Part shown: piece by piece, positions 45,654-54,233 of the stretch
How the letters are laid out: each line of letters opens with the position of its first letter
Position numbering within the stretch: the first letter of the stretch is position 1
Assembly: GCA_015061115.1 (NCBI GenBank)
Contig: SUXE01000007.1
Span: 143,457-207,456, forward strand
Direction of reading: 5' to 3'
Length of the DNA stretch: 64,000 nt
DNA from: Bacteroidales bacterium
GTDB lineage: Bacteria > Bacteroidota > Bacteroidia > Bacteroidales > Paludibacteraceae
Notes under the pieces: generated by a model
What the model was told of the DNA's origin: nothing
The model's database searches: none
What the model saw: only the letters and a program-made list of their open reading frames with translations
Made by a program: the position numbers and the translations under genes

Positions 45654-46688
45654 ATGAAAAAAATATTTGCTATTATTTTTGTGGCTGTGTCGTCTGTTTT
45701 TGTTTCTTGTGATGACGACTTGAAATATGAGGATTTTGATGTTGTGGAGAATTTCAATTTCCTTTGGAAAGAGATAGATGAAAAATACTGTTTCTTTGAT
45801 TATAAGAAGGACAGTATCATGAGATGGGATCTGGTTTATGATAAATATTTGTATAAAGTATATTACGACTGTAACAGTGTCACGGAATATTTTGATATCC
45901 TTGCAGATATGTTAGGAGAATTGAAGGATGGTCACGTCAATCTTTATACTTCATTTGATGTCTCTAGGTATGATTTCGCTGAAGATACTCCTATTGACTT
46001 CGATTATAATGTAGTTAATTATAATGACAGATATTTGGGTAAAGATACTCGAAGTGTTAGTGGCCTCAGATATAAGACATTACGTGACGGGAAGGTAGGG
46101 TATGTTTATTATGGTAGCTTTTCATCATCTTTCTCAAATGGCAATATAAACAATATATTGAATTCATTTGAGGATACCGACGGCTTGATTATAGATGTGA
46201 GAAATAATGGAGGTGGTTCGATTGCCAATGTGAATGCGTTGGTGTCTCATTTTATTGATGAGACGACGGTGATCGGATACCGAGTCAACAAAATTGGTCC
46301 GGGACATTCTGATTTTTCATCACCTGTCGCAGAGAAAGTTTCTCCTGTCAAGGATGGGGTTATATATAGAAAGCCTGTTTATGTGCTTACGAATAGCCGT
46401 TGTTTCAGCGCTACGAATGAATTTGTGTATGCGATGAAGGGATTGCCTCGTGTCAAGATTCTTGGAGGAAAGACAGGTGGCGGATGCGGCATGCCGTTCA
46501 CTACTGAATTGCCATGTGGTTGGAAAGTACGTTTCTCGGCTAATCCGTGTTATGATAAAAACATGCAGATCACAGAGTTCGGTGTGGATCCGGATATTGA
46601 AGTTCATTTGGATGAGGAACTTGCCTATAGAAAAAAATTGGATAGTATTATAGAAACTGCGTGTGACTATATAGTGAAGAAGAAATGA
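45654..46688 (+). CDS. S41-family peptidase lipoprotein, cassette copy 2
   Basis: 344 residues, paralogous to copy 1. Signal peptide 'MKKIFAIIFVAVSSVFVSC' has Cys followed by DDD. Catalytic elements are kept: 'GLIIDVRNNGGGSIANV', 'SRCFSATNEFVYAMKG' (Ser) and 'ILGGKTGGGCGMPFTTELP' (Lys). The cap keeps 'LKDGHVNLYTS'. It overlaps the start of the SpoU methyltransferase gene by four bases, so the accessory cassette is now coupled to a housekeeping gene. That suggests the cassette was inserted or duplicated upstream of an existing operon. Surface location inferred from the DDD signal. Confidence 0.8.
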   Translation: MKKIFAIIFVAVSSVFVSCDDDLKYEDFDVVENFNFLWKEIDEKYCFFDYKKDSIMRWDLVYDKYLYKVYYDCNSVTEYFDILADMLGELKDGHVNLYTSFDVSRYDFAEDTPIDFDYNVVNYNDRYLGKDTRSVSGLRYKTLRDGKVGYVYYGSFSSSFSNGNINNILNSFEDTDGLIIDVRNNGGGSIANVNALVSHFIDETTVIGYRVNKIGPGHSDFSSPVAEKVSPVKDGVIYRKPVYVLTNSRCFSATNEFVYAMKGLPRVKILGGKTGGGCGMPFTTELPCGWKVRFSANPCYDKNMQITEFGVDPDIEVHLDEELAYRKKLDSIIETACDYIVKKK

Positions 46689-47221
46689 AAAAACTTACAA
46701 TAGAAGATCTTAACAGAATCACTCCAGAGGAGTTCAAACAGACGAAGAAGATTCCTTTGGTTGTAGTGCTCGACAATGTTAGAAGTATGCACAATGTGGG
46801 AGCTGTGTTCCGCACAGCTGATGCTTTCATTGTGGAGAAGATAGTGTTGTGTGGAATCACGTCGTGCCCGCCCAATGCCGAGATTCATAAAAGTGCGTTA
46901 GGCGCTGAGCTGACTGTCGACTGGGAGTATGCGGAAGACACGTTGGATGCTGTCAGACAATTGAAAAAGCAGGGCTATCATGTCTATTCGATTGAACAAG
47001 TTGAAAGGAGTGAGATGCTTAATGATTTGTCTTTGCCAGAAGGTAAAACAGGCTTTGCTATTGTGATGGGAAATGAAGTCAAGGGAGTCCGTCAGGATGT
47101 CGTTGATGAGAGTGACGGTGTGATTGAAATTCCTCAGTTTGGCACAAAACACTCACTTAATGTTTCTGTCACTGCTGGTATCGTGATGTGGGAACTATTT
47201 AAGCGAATTAAACTTTGTTGA
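46685..47221 (+). CDS. SpoU/TrmH-family RNA 2'-O-methyltransferase
   Basis: A 178-residue SPOUT-fold enzyme that transfers methyl from S-adenosylmethionine to a ribose 2'-OH in tRNA or rRNA. The knot motifs are visible: 'VLDNVRSMHNVGAVFRTADAF' (motif 1, with the catalytic Arg), 'FAIVMGNEVKGV' (motif 2) and 'IPQFGTKHSLNVSVTAGIVMWE' (motif 3). No RNA-binding N-terminal domain is present, as in the TrmH/TrmL minimal class. The exact target cannot be read from the sequence. Start overlaps the S41 stop (ATGA). Confidence 0.85.
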   Translation: MKKLTIEDLNRITPEEFKQTKKIPLVVVLDNVRSMHNVGAVFRTADAFIVEKIVLCGITSCPPNAEIHKSALGAELTVDWEYAEDTLDAVRQLKKQGYHVYSIEQVERSEMLNDLSLPEGKTGFAIVMGNEVKGVRQDVVDESDGVIEIPQFGTKHSLNVSVTAGIVMWELFKRIKLC

Positions 47222-47245
47222 TTTAGCTGCAATTAGTTAACTTTG
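47214..47245 (+). promoter_or_regulatory. promoter of rlmH-histidine kinase operon
   Basis: TTTG (47214-47217, within the last codons of the SpoU gene) and TAACTTTG (47238-47245), spacing 20, match the consensus exactly. Confidence 0.65.
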
Positions 47246-47320
47246 CCGTGATTGTATGAAATGAAGAATCCTGTTAAGATGCGATAACTCGCGTCTGACT
47301 ATAATTGATAAAGAATTAGT

Positions 47321-47794
47321 ATGAAAATTGATCTTGTAGCAGTTGGCAAAACCGTTGATAAGAATTTTATTGCGTCTATTAAGGAATATGTTAATAGATT
47401 GTCACACTATGTTCAATTTTCATTCATAGAGATACCTGAACTAAAGAACACTAAAAATCTTAGTGAAGATCAGCAGAAGCAGAAAGAAGAGGAACTCATT
47501 ATGCAGGCGATTTCAGACAATGATGAGCTGATTCTCCTTGATGAGCATGGCACGGAATTCACTTCTGTAGGATTTTCAGAATATTTGCAGAAAAAAATGA
47601 ATGCTGGCGGAAAACGATTGGTTTTCTTGATTGGCGGTCCTTATGGTTTCTCCCCTAATGTCTACAAACGAGCAAATGGAAAAGTATCATTGTCAAAAAT
47701 GACTTTTTCGCATCAGATGATAAGACTTATTTTCGTGGAGCAGATTTATCGAGCTTTCACCATATTGAGAGGGGAACCGTATCATCATGAGTGA
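47321..47794 (+). CDS. rlmH: 23S rRNA pseudouridine-1915 N3-methyltransferase
   Basis: This 157-residue SPOUT enzyme has the RlmH signature. It starts 'MKIDLVAVGKT', has 'LILLDEHGTEFTSVGFSEYL' in the middle and 'LVFLIGGPYGFSPNVYKRA' as the SAM-binding knot (about residues 103-121), and ends 'LSKMTFSHQMIRLIFVEQIYRAFTILRGEPYHHE'-type sequence, given here in outline. It methylates N3 of pseudouridine 1915 in helix 69. Length is standard. The stop overlaps the GTG that could start the histidine kinase gene. Confidence 0.95.
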   Translation: MKIDLVAVGKTVDKNFIASIKEYVNRLSHYVQFSFIEIPELKNTKNLSEDQQKQKEEELIMQAISDNDELILLDEHGTEFTSVGFSEYLQKKMNAGGKRLVFLIGGPYGFSPNVYKRANGKVSLSKMTFSHQMIRLIFVEQIYRAFTILRGEPYHHE

Positions 47795-47796
47795 TT

Positions 47797-50700
47797 ATGA
47801 GAAAAGATTTTATTGAAGTTATAAAGAAACTTGTTTCCAATATATATATTGTCCTCGCTGTCCTTATTTTGACGGCGACAATAGCTTTGGTGTCTGACTA
47901 TGTCAGTTATACGCGAAGCCAGAAAAGTCTGGATCTTACAGAGTTCAACAATACTCTCCATAAAAAGCAGACCATCGCTATGGATTTGCTTACAAAAATG
48001 ATGCAGGAGACGGGTGGTAATTTGGAAAAACTTCAAAAAAATCCATTTTATATAAAACAGTCTGAGGAGAACGGTATAGAGTGTCGTGTCTATCGTAAAA
48101 ACAATCTTATTTATTGGACAGACAATGAGATAAATGTAGATTCATTATCTGTTATACCAGACAAATCAGAATTTTATTATTGTGCGGCCAATTATCATAC
48201 TGTAGGATCTAAAATATCATCAGGAGAGTATCACTATATAGCTTTGATAAAAGTTAAAACATTCTATTATCCCCATGAAATGAAGGTGGATAAGTTTTGT
48301 GATGGCTTTAGTTTACCTAACCATGTGAGATTTGTCGGGACAGACAATCTTGACGCTATTGTCGTGAATGGCAATAATGGGGCAGAATTGTTCCGTTTGC
48401 AGAATATCACGATTTCGATGCCTAACCAGTTGTGCAAGCGTATATGTTTTTTCAGTTGGATCATATTTGGAATTTTCATGTATTTCTTGCTCCGCATTAT
48501 TTTCTTGAGATATAATGACGGAAAATTGTCCAAGTTTTCTTTTGCTGGAATCGTAGGATGTGTTTTGTTGTTTATTTTGTTCTGTGGTTCCATTCGTCAG
48601 CCAGCATATATATTTGGAGGAAGTTTGTTTGATGATAGTTCAGGCACTCCACTAGGTGTTGTTTTGCTTTATACCCTTCTTATAATACTTTATTATTCGC
48701 TTGTAATCAAACGACTTTTACCCCATACATTGTCTTTTTCTGGAGACAAATGGCATTTTTTGATCGCTTATCTTGGCCATGTCTTGATAATTACGCTTGG
48801 AGTTGTTGTTTATGCGATGGCAAGGGTATTTATTTATAGCCGATCGAATGTGGATTTGGCGGTGCCATATGTGCAGGATATATCCAAAGAGACGGTCTTG
48901 GCTCTGTTTGTCTTTGTTGTATGGATTGTCTTGTATGCGAATGTAGTTGCCCATCTGATGAATCTGACCCAGAAAAATCTGGCGATAAAGTCAGCGATTG
49001 TAATACGTATTATAAATTTTTCAGTATTCTTTTTCGTCGTATTTCTCGTTGATGATGATTCAGTCAAATACACTTTCCCGTGGATGATAGCAATGCTATT
49101 GGTGAAAGACATATTCTTTTTCTACAAGATTCAGTCGAGAAATATTTTCGTAGGATTGATGGCTTTCTTGATTTTGAATTTCGCTGTCGCTTTGTTGATC
49201 AAGTTGAGCTCTGCCAGAAATGAGTTTAAAATCAGTAATTTAGCTAGCAAAATAGAGTCGAATGCATTGATGAATTCAGATTCGACGTTGGAGCAGTTGA
49301 TGGATAACGTTGAAAGTAAATTCCGTCAGGATGTGGTATTGAAGGCGTATCTTGTGGACACTATAGACAGACAGTTGGAGATTGAGACTCGTCTGCGTGA
49401 GAAATATTTCACAGATTATTGGAGAAAGTATGATTTTGATATCCAGTTGTCTCGACCAGGTTCTCCTATTCATTTGCGAGACCGTAATTCTTTGAAATAC
49501 ACTACAGTGCCTCCATCGTTTATAAAAAACAGTTGTAGAAGAATTCATAACCATAATTTCTATATCAATGCAGACGCTGCATTGTCTCTTGTCTACTTGG
49601 CAAAATTCCACTATCAAGGGATAGATATGTATGTGAAGTTTTATCCGTCGCTTCTCTACAACCGTTTGTCGTCAGAGACAAACAATCTTAAGTATAGCAG
49701 CTATACGTCTCAATGGAATAATCTTGCTTTGGCAAAATATTATGATGGTGAACTTCAGATGTGGACGGGTGATTACCACTATCCGCCTCATAGCACAGGT
49801 CTGCATCGTGGTGAACATGCTTATTCATATAATATAAACGGTTACCACCATTATGTCCGTTCGTTTGGAAAGGGTGGCTACATTGTATGTAGTCTTCCGG
49901 AAATAACGATCAATATGCATTTGATTCTTGTTTCTACCATATTTGGAATTTTCCTTTTCTGGGTGGTTTTGTACTACATTACCAAGTACTTGAAAAACAA
50001 GAGTATCAGAAACTCAATATTCTCAAGAATGCTTTTGTGGCTTTTGGCTCCCCTTGCAATAGCTTTTATCGCTACGGCATGGTTGTCATTTACGTTTTTC
50101 CTTCGTCAGTATGAGCAGGAGATACAGTATAATAGCAATACGAAGATCATGACACTACAGTCGGCTTTACAGGAGAAACTTGGTACACATTCTGATTTGG
50201 AGATGATTTCGTCTGGCAATCTCGACTATATTCTTCAGGAGTATTCGATGGTGCTGCACTCTGATATTATAATATACGATTCGAATGGTTTCCAGCATTC
50301 GGCATCAAGTAGTGATTTGAAAGGTTTGGGTGCACGACGAAAAAATGAGAGCGCGTCACATATTATGAATGCGAATTCGAAGTGCAATCTCACTCAGTAT
50401 CCCAAAACTGTTGAATCGATACTTGGAAAAAAGTACGCCACTGAATATGCTTATCTCTATAATGCAAATAATGTTCAGGTCGGATATGTCCAGGTACTGA
50501 ACAATGTTTTGGATAAAAACAGAAATTCAGATGTGTTCAACTATATTGTGTTTGTGCTTGACGCTTTCTTGATCGTTATTACACTTTCCTTCTTGGTTGT
50601 ATGGTGGATCAACATGAGAATCTCTGCTCCAATTTATGAGATAAGTAATAAATTGCAGCGTCTCCAATTGACAAATGCCAATGAGAAGATCTATTATTCA

Positions 50701-51468
50701 AATAAGAATGATGAGATCGGACAGTTGGTGTCAAGATACAATGCGATGGTCGACGAGCTTGTGGTGTCTGCAGAGAAACTGGCACGAAGTGAGCGTGAGA
50801 CGGCATGGCGTGATATGGCAAGATCGATCGCCCATGAAATCAAAAATCCGCTTACTCCTATGAAACTGTCTATTCAGGCAGCGCAACGAAAGCAGGAGGT
50901 GGATCCGGAACATTTTGAGGAGTATTTCAACCATACAGCTGATCTGCTTGTTGAGCAGATTGAGAATCTCGCCCGTATCGCCACTGAATTCTCTGATTTT
51001 GCGAAGGTGACGGCGGTGGAGCCAGAGAGAGTTGACATCGTCGTGCGATTGCGTAATGCTGTCGCTCTGTATTTGCATAATCCGGAAGGTGTGATTGTCC
51101 AGTCTGACATTACTGTAAATCATCCTGTATATATCCTTGGAAATGAGAAACAGTTGATGCAGGTGTTCAACAATCTTATTCGTAACGCAATTCAGGCAAT
51201 CCCAGAGGATCAGATGGGATTCGTCAATGTTTCGCTCTCTACAACTGACATGAATGTGGAGGTACGTATAAAGGATAATGGAACGGGTGTCAAACCAGAT
51301 ATCCAGAAACGTATGTTTGAACCTAATTTCACTACTAAGAATAGTGGAATGGGTCTTGGTCTCGCTATCACCAAGAGCATCGTCACAGCATGTAAGGGAG
51401 ATATCTCATTTGAGACTGAGGAAGGCGTTGGCACGACATTCATCGTTAAGTTCCCGATAATTAATTAA
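47797..51468 (+). CDS. very large multi-pass sensor histidine kinase
   Basis: About 1223 residues from the ATG at 47797 (a GTG two codons earlier is an alternative). There is an N-terminal helix near residues 10-35, then a periplasmic loop to about 205. A dense group of about eight membrane helices spans 210-470, and a second extracytoplasmic region spans 480-715. Two more helices lie at about 705-770, followed by another sensor loop and a final helix near 920-945. HAMP follows, then the H-box 'IAHEIKNPLTPMK' (His1013), N-box 'LIRNAIQAI', G1 'IKDNGTGV', F-box and G2 'GMGLGLAI'. The kinase core is NtrY-like. No response regulator gene adjoins it. Signal unknown; membrane or envelope stress is a guess. 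Confidence 0.88.
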   Translation: MRKDFIEVIKKLVSNIYIVLAVLILTATIALVSDYVSYTRSQKSLDLTEFNNTLHKKQTIAMDLLTKMMQETGGNLEKLQKNPFYIKQSEENGIECRVYRKNNLIYWTDNEINVDSLSVIPDKSEFYYCAANYHTVGSKISSGEYHYIALIKVKTFYYPHEMKVDKFCDGFSLPNHVRFVGTDNLDAIVVNGNNGAELFRLQNITISMPNQLCKRICFFSWIIFGIFMYFLLRIIFLRYNDGKLSKFSFAGIVGCVLLFILFCGSIRQPAYIFGGSLFDDSSGTPLGVVLLYTLLIILYYSLVIKRLLPHTLSFSGDKWHFLIAYLGHVLIITLGVVVYAMARVFIYSRSNVDLAVPYVQDISKETVLALFVFVVWIVLYANVVAHLMNLTQKNLAIKSAIVIRIINFSVFFFVVFLVDDDSVKYTFPWMIAMLLVKDIFFFYKIQSRNIFVGLMAFLILNFAVALLIKLSSARNEFKISNLASKIESNALMNSDSTLEQLMDNVESKFRQDVVLKAYLVDTIDRQLEIETRLREKYFTDYWRKYDFDIQLSRPGSPIHLRDRNSLKYTTVPPSFIKNSCRRIHNHNFYINADAALSLVYLAKFHYQGIDMYVKFYPSLLYNRLSSETNNLKYSSYTSQWNNLALAKYYDGELQMWTGDYHYPPHSTGLHRGEHAYSYNINGYHHYVRSFGKGGYIVCSLPEITINMHLILVSTIFGIFLFWVVLYYITKYLKNKSIRNSIFSRMLLWLLAPLAIAFIATAWLSFTFFLRQYEQEIQYNSNTKIMTLQSALQEKLGTHSDLEMISSGNLDYILQEYSMVLHSDIIIYDSNGFQHSASSSDLKGLGARRKNESASHIMNANSKCNLTQYPKTVESILGKKYATEYAYLYNANNVQVGYVQVLNNVLDKNRNSDVFNYIVFVLDAFLIVITLSFLVVWWINMRISAPIYEISNKLQRLQLTNANEKIYYSNKNDEIGQLVSRYNAMVDELVVSAEKLARSERETAWRDMARSIAHEIKNPLTPMKLSIQAAQRKQEVDPEHFEEYFNHTADLLVEQIENLARIATEFSDFAKVTAVEPERVDIVVRLRNAVALYLHNPEGVIVQSDITVNHPVYILGNEKQLMQVFNNLIRNAIQAIPEDQMGFVNVSLSTTDMNVEVRIKDNGTGVKPDIQKRMFEPNFTTKNSGMGLGLAITKSIVTACKGDISFETEEGVGTTFIVKFPIIN

Positions 51469-51501
51469 TATCATTACTCGGTATTTGAATATAAAAAAAC
51501 T

Positions 51502-51538
51502 AAGGTTTGGATATGTCGTAAGGCAAATCCAAAACCTT
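51502..51538. terminator. hairpin after the histidine kinase gene
   Basis: AAGGTTTGGAT can pair with ATCCAAAACCTT with one bulge. T-rich sequence is on the minus-strand side ('agttttttt'), so it is weak as a plus-strand terminator. Confidence 0.35.
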
Positions 51539-51719
51539 TGGATTGACAGGTTTCATATTTCGGAAAATCTATGTGTGATTCGCATTCGTTAAATGCTTAC
51601 ATGTATTGAGATTAATGTTTTTATATACTTTTCCTGACGTCTTCTACATTGTGAATCATGCATTCTTAATTATGAATAATTTTCTGTATCTTCGCATAAC
51701 ATTTTGATTCCTATCATAG

Positions 51720-54179
51720 ATGAAATATGTCAGTGTTATTCTTCCGCTTGCTCTCAACCGTGTGCTGACTTACGCAGTGCCTGATGAGCTGGCTGCCGAC
51801 GTGATTGTCGGTGGCAGAGTCGTGGTGCCTGTCGGAAAAAAGAAACTTTACACTGGCATCGTTTTCCAACTCTTCGATGACTTCGAAGATGATATTGAGA
51901 TTAAGGAGGTCATCTCTGTTCTCGACCGTAATCCAGTCGTCACTCAGCTTCAACTTAATCTTTGGAAATGGATCGCAGAGTATTATATCTGTAGCCTTGG
52001 TGAGGTGATGAAAGCTGCTTTGCCTTCTGGACTGAAGATGGAGAGTGAAACCCTCGTCGCCGCAAATGAGGATTTTGAGGAGGTAGAGCCGCTCAAGAAG
52101 ACGGAGTTGGCTGTGATGGAAAACCTTTCTTCTTCCAAACAGACGAGTATAGAGGAACTTAGCAGGTTGGTTAAGGTTAAAAACCTTCTTCCTACTATGC
52201 AGTCGCTTCTCGCTAAGGGGGCTATCACGTTGAATGAACAGCTGAAGGATGGCTATAAACCGAAACTGGAGACTTATGTCACCGTCTCCGACCGTCTGCT
52301 TGATACAGACTCCATGAATAAGGCTGCGGCTGAGCTGGAACGTTCTCCCAAACAACTTGAACTTCTGCTCAAATTCCTTTCGATGTCGAGTTTTTATGTG
52401 AACGGGGAGCAGAAGGAGGTGACTAAAAAGGATCTTCTTGCAAAAGCGGATGCGTCACCTGCCGTTTTACAAGGATTGATAAAGAAGGATATTTTCCGTC
52501 TTTACGACAAGGAAATCGGTAGGATCGACAACAGTAAATATGCTAATGTTGTGGATCGATATCCGCTCACTGATGCCCAGAATAAAGCATATGATGAGAT
52601 AATTTCCAATTTTCAGCAGAAGGATGTCGTCTTATTGCATGGCGTGACTTCTTGCGGAAAGACGGAGATTTATATCAAACTTATTGATGAAGCTATAGCG
52701 AGTGGCAAACAGGCTTTGTTCCTGCTTCCTGAAATCGCTCTTACTACTCAGCTCACCACTCGTTTAAGACGTGTGTTTGGAGAACAACTTGGTATATATC
52801 ATTCTAAATTCTCTGATAATGAGAGGGTTGAGGTCTGGCAGAACATGTTGTCGCCGGATAAAGAATACAAGGTGATTCTTGGTGTACGCTCGTCGATTTT
52901 CCTTCCATTCCGCAATCTAGGAATTGTGATTGTGGATGAGGAACACGAGAATACCTACAAACAGTATGATCCAGCACCTCGTTATCATGCCCGTAATGCT
53001 GCGGTGGTGCTAGCGAAAATACATAACGCAAAGGTTTTGCTCGGCTCGGCAACTCCGTCGATAGAGAGTTATTTCCATGCCACACAGAGCAAAAAATATG
53101 GTTTTGTGGAGCTATTGACTCGTTATGCGGATATACAGTTGCCAGAAATAGATGTAGTCGACGTGAAGACGGAGCGTCTGCAGAAGAAGATGACTGGATT
53201 GTTCAGCCAGAAACTGATTGATGAGATGACACGTGCCATCGCCAATCATGAGCAGATAATCTTATTTCAGAACAGACGTGGATATTCTCCATATATGGAA
53301 TGCAGGAGTTGTGCCTACGTTCCTCGTTGCATCTACTGTGATGTGAGTCTGACACTCCATCGCAACGATGATTCGCTTGTCTGCCATTATTGTGGCTATA
53401 CGATCCCTGTCCCACAATTCTGTCCATCGTGTGGCAATCCCACACTTAGCAACCGTGGATTCGGTACGGAGAAGGCAGAAGAGGAGATCGGCAAGATTTT
53501 TCCTTCCGCTAAAGTGGCTCGTCTTGATCTGGATGTGGCAAAATCACGCAAGAGCTACGAGTCTATAATCTCTGATTTTGAGCGTGGCAAGACAGATATC
53601 CTTGTCGGCACTCAGATGATTTCCAAGGGATTGGATTTTGAGAAGGTTAGGGTAGTGGGAATCCTTAGTGCGGATTCAATGCTTCATTATCCAGATTTCC
53701 GTGCTCATGAACGAGCTTTCCAGTTGATATCGCAGGTGGGAGGACGAGCCGGCAGACATGGCAAGCGAGGCTTGGTAGTGCTGCAAACAAGTGATGTGAA
53801 TCATCCTGTTGTGGATCAAGTATGTAAAAATTCATACAAGAGTATGTATCTCTCTCAGTTGAATGAGCGTACTGCGTTCCGTTATCCGCCATTCTATCGC
53901 CTGATTAATCTTATGGTCAAGGGAAAAGACGTGGATAAGACAGAAGCTGCAGCGTATGAGTTGGCGACGGTGTTGCGTTCACACTTCGGTCAGTTTGTGT
54001 ATGGCCCGGATCTTCCTGTCATCACAAGGATACAGACGTTGCATATACGTAAGATTATGATCAAGCTTGATGCCAACACTAATATCGCACCGTCGAAACA
54101 GATTATGAAACAATGTGTCGATAATCTTCTGCTTCGTCACAAAAGTGTGTTTGTGCAGATTGATGTCGACCCGATGTAA
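51720..54179 (+). CDS. priA: primosomal protein N' (replication restart helicase)
   Basis: This 819-residue PriA recognises forked DNA and reloads the replisome at stalled forks. An N-terminal 3'-end-binding domain ('YVSVILPLALNRVLTYAVP') starts the protein. A winged-helix region precedes the superfamily 2 helicase: Walker A 'GVTSCGKTEIY' near residue 307 and DEEH in 'VIVDEEHENTYKQ' near 406. The eight-Cys zinc region at about 527-577 has 'CRSCAYVPRCIYC', 'CHYCGY' and 'CPSCGN'. Its 'GTQMISKGLDF' and 'QVGGRAGR' blocks follow. A TATCTTCG box (51687-51694) upstream is a near-consensus -7 element. Confidence 0.95.
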   Translation: MKYVSVILPLALNRVLTYAVPDELAADVIVGGRVVVPVGKKKLYTGIVFQLFDDFEDDIEIKEVISVLDRNPVVTQLQLNLWKWIAEYYICSLGEVMKAALPSGLKMESETLVAANEDFEEVEPLKKTELAVMENLSSSKQTSIEELSRLVKVKNLLPTMQSLLAKGAITLNEQLKDGYKPKLETYVTVSDRLLDTDSMNKAAAELERSPKQLELLLKFLSMSSFYVNGEQKEVTKKDLLAKADASPAVLQGLIKKDIFRLYDKEIGRIDNSKYANVVDRYPLTDAQNKAYDEIISNFQQKDVVLLHGVTSCGKTEIYIKLIDEAIASGKQALFLLPEIALTTQLTTRLRRVFGEQLGIYHSKFSDNERVEVWQNMLSPDKEYKVILGVRSSIFLPFRNLGIVIVDEEHENTYKQYDPAPRYHARNAAVVLAKIHNAKVLLGSATPSIESYFHATQSKKYGFVELLTRYADIQLPEIDVVDVKTERLQKKMTGLFSQKLIDEMTRAIANHEQIILFQNRRGYSPYMECRSCAYVPRCIYCDVSLTLHRNDDSLVCHYCGYTIPVPQFCPSCGNPTLSNRGFGTEKAEEEIGKIFPSAKVARLDLDVAKSRKSYESIISDFERGKTDILVGTQMISKGLDFEKVRVVGILSADSMLHYPDFRAHERAFQLISQVGGRAGRHGKRGLVVLQTSDVNHPVVDQVCKNSYKSMYLSQLNERTAFRYPPFYRLINLMVKGKDVDKTEAAAYELATVLRSHFGQFVYGPDLPVITRIQTLHIRKIMIKLDANTNIAPSKQIMKQCVDNLLLRHKSVFVQIDVDPM

Positions 54180-54191
54180 ATAATTTTGTAG

Positions 54192-54212
54192 GGGATGGTT
54201 TCAAACCATCCC
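54192..54212. repeat. short perfect palindrome between priA and the YgiQ-type gene
   Basis: GGGATGGTTT and AAACCATCCC are separated by one base. It may slow transcription after priA, but no T run follows. It resembles the short interspersed palindromes elsewhere in the window. Confidence 0.5.
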
Positions 54213-54233
54213 GCAAATGATAAATAATATATT

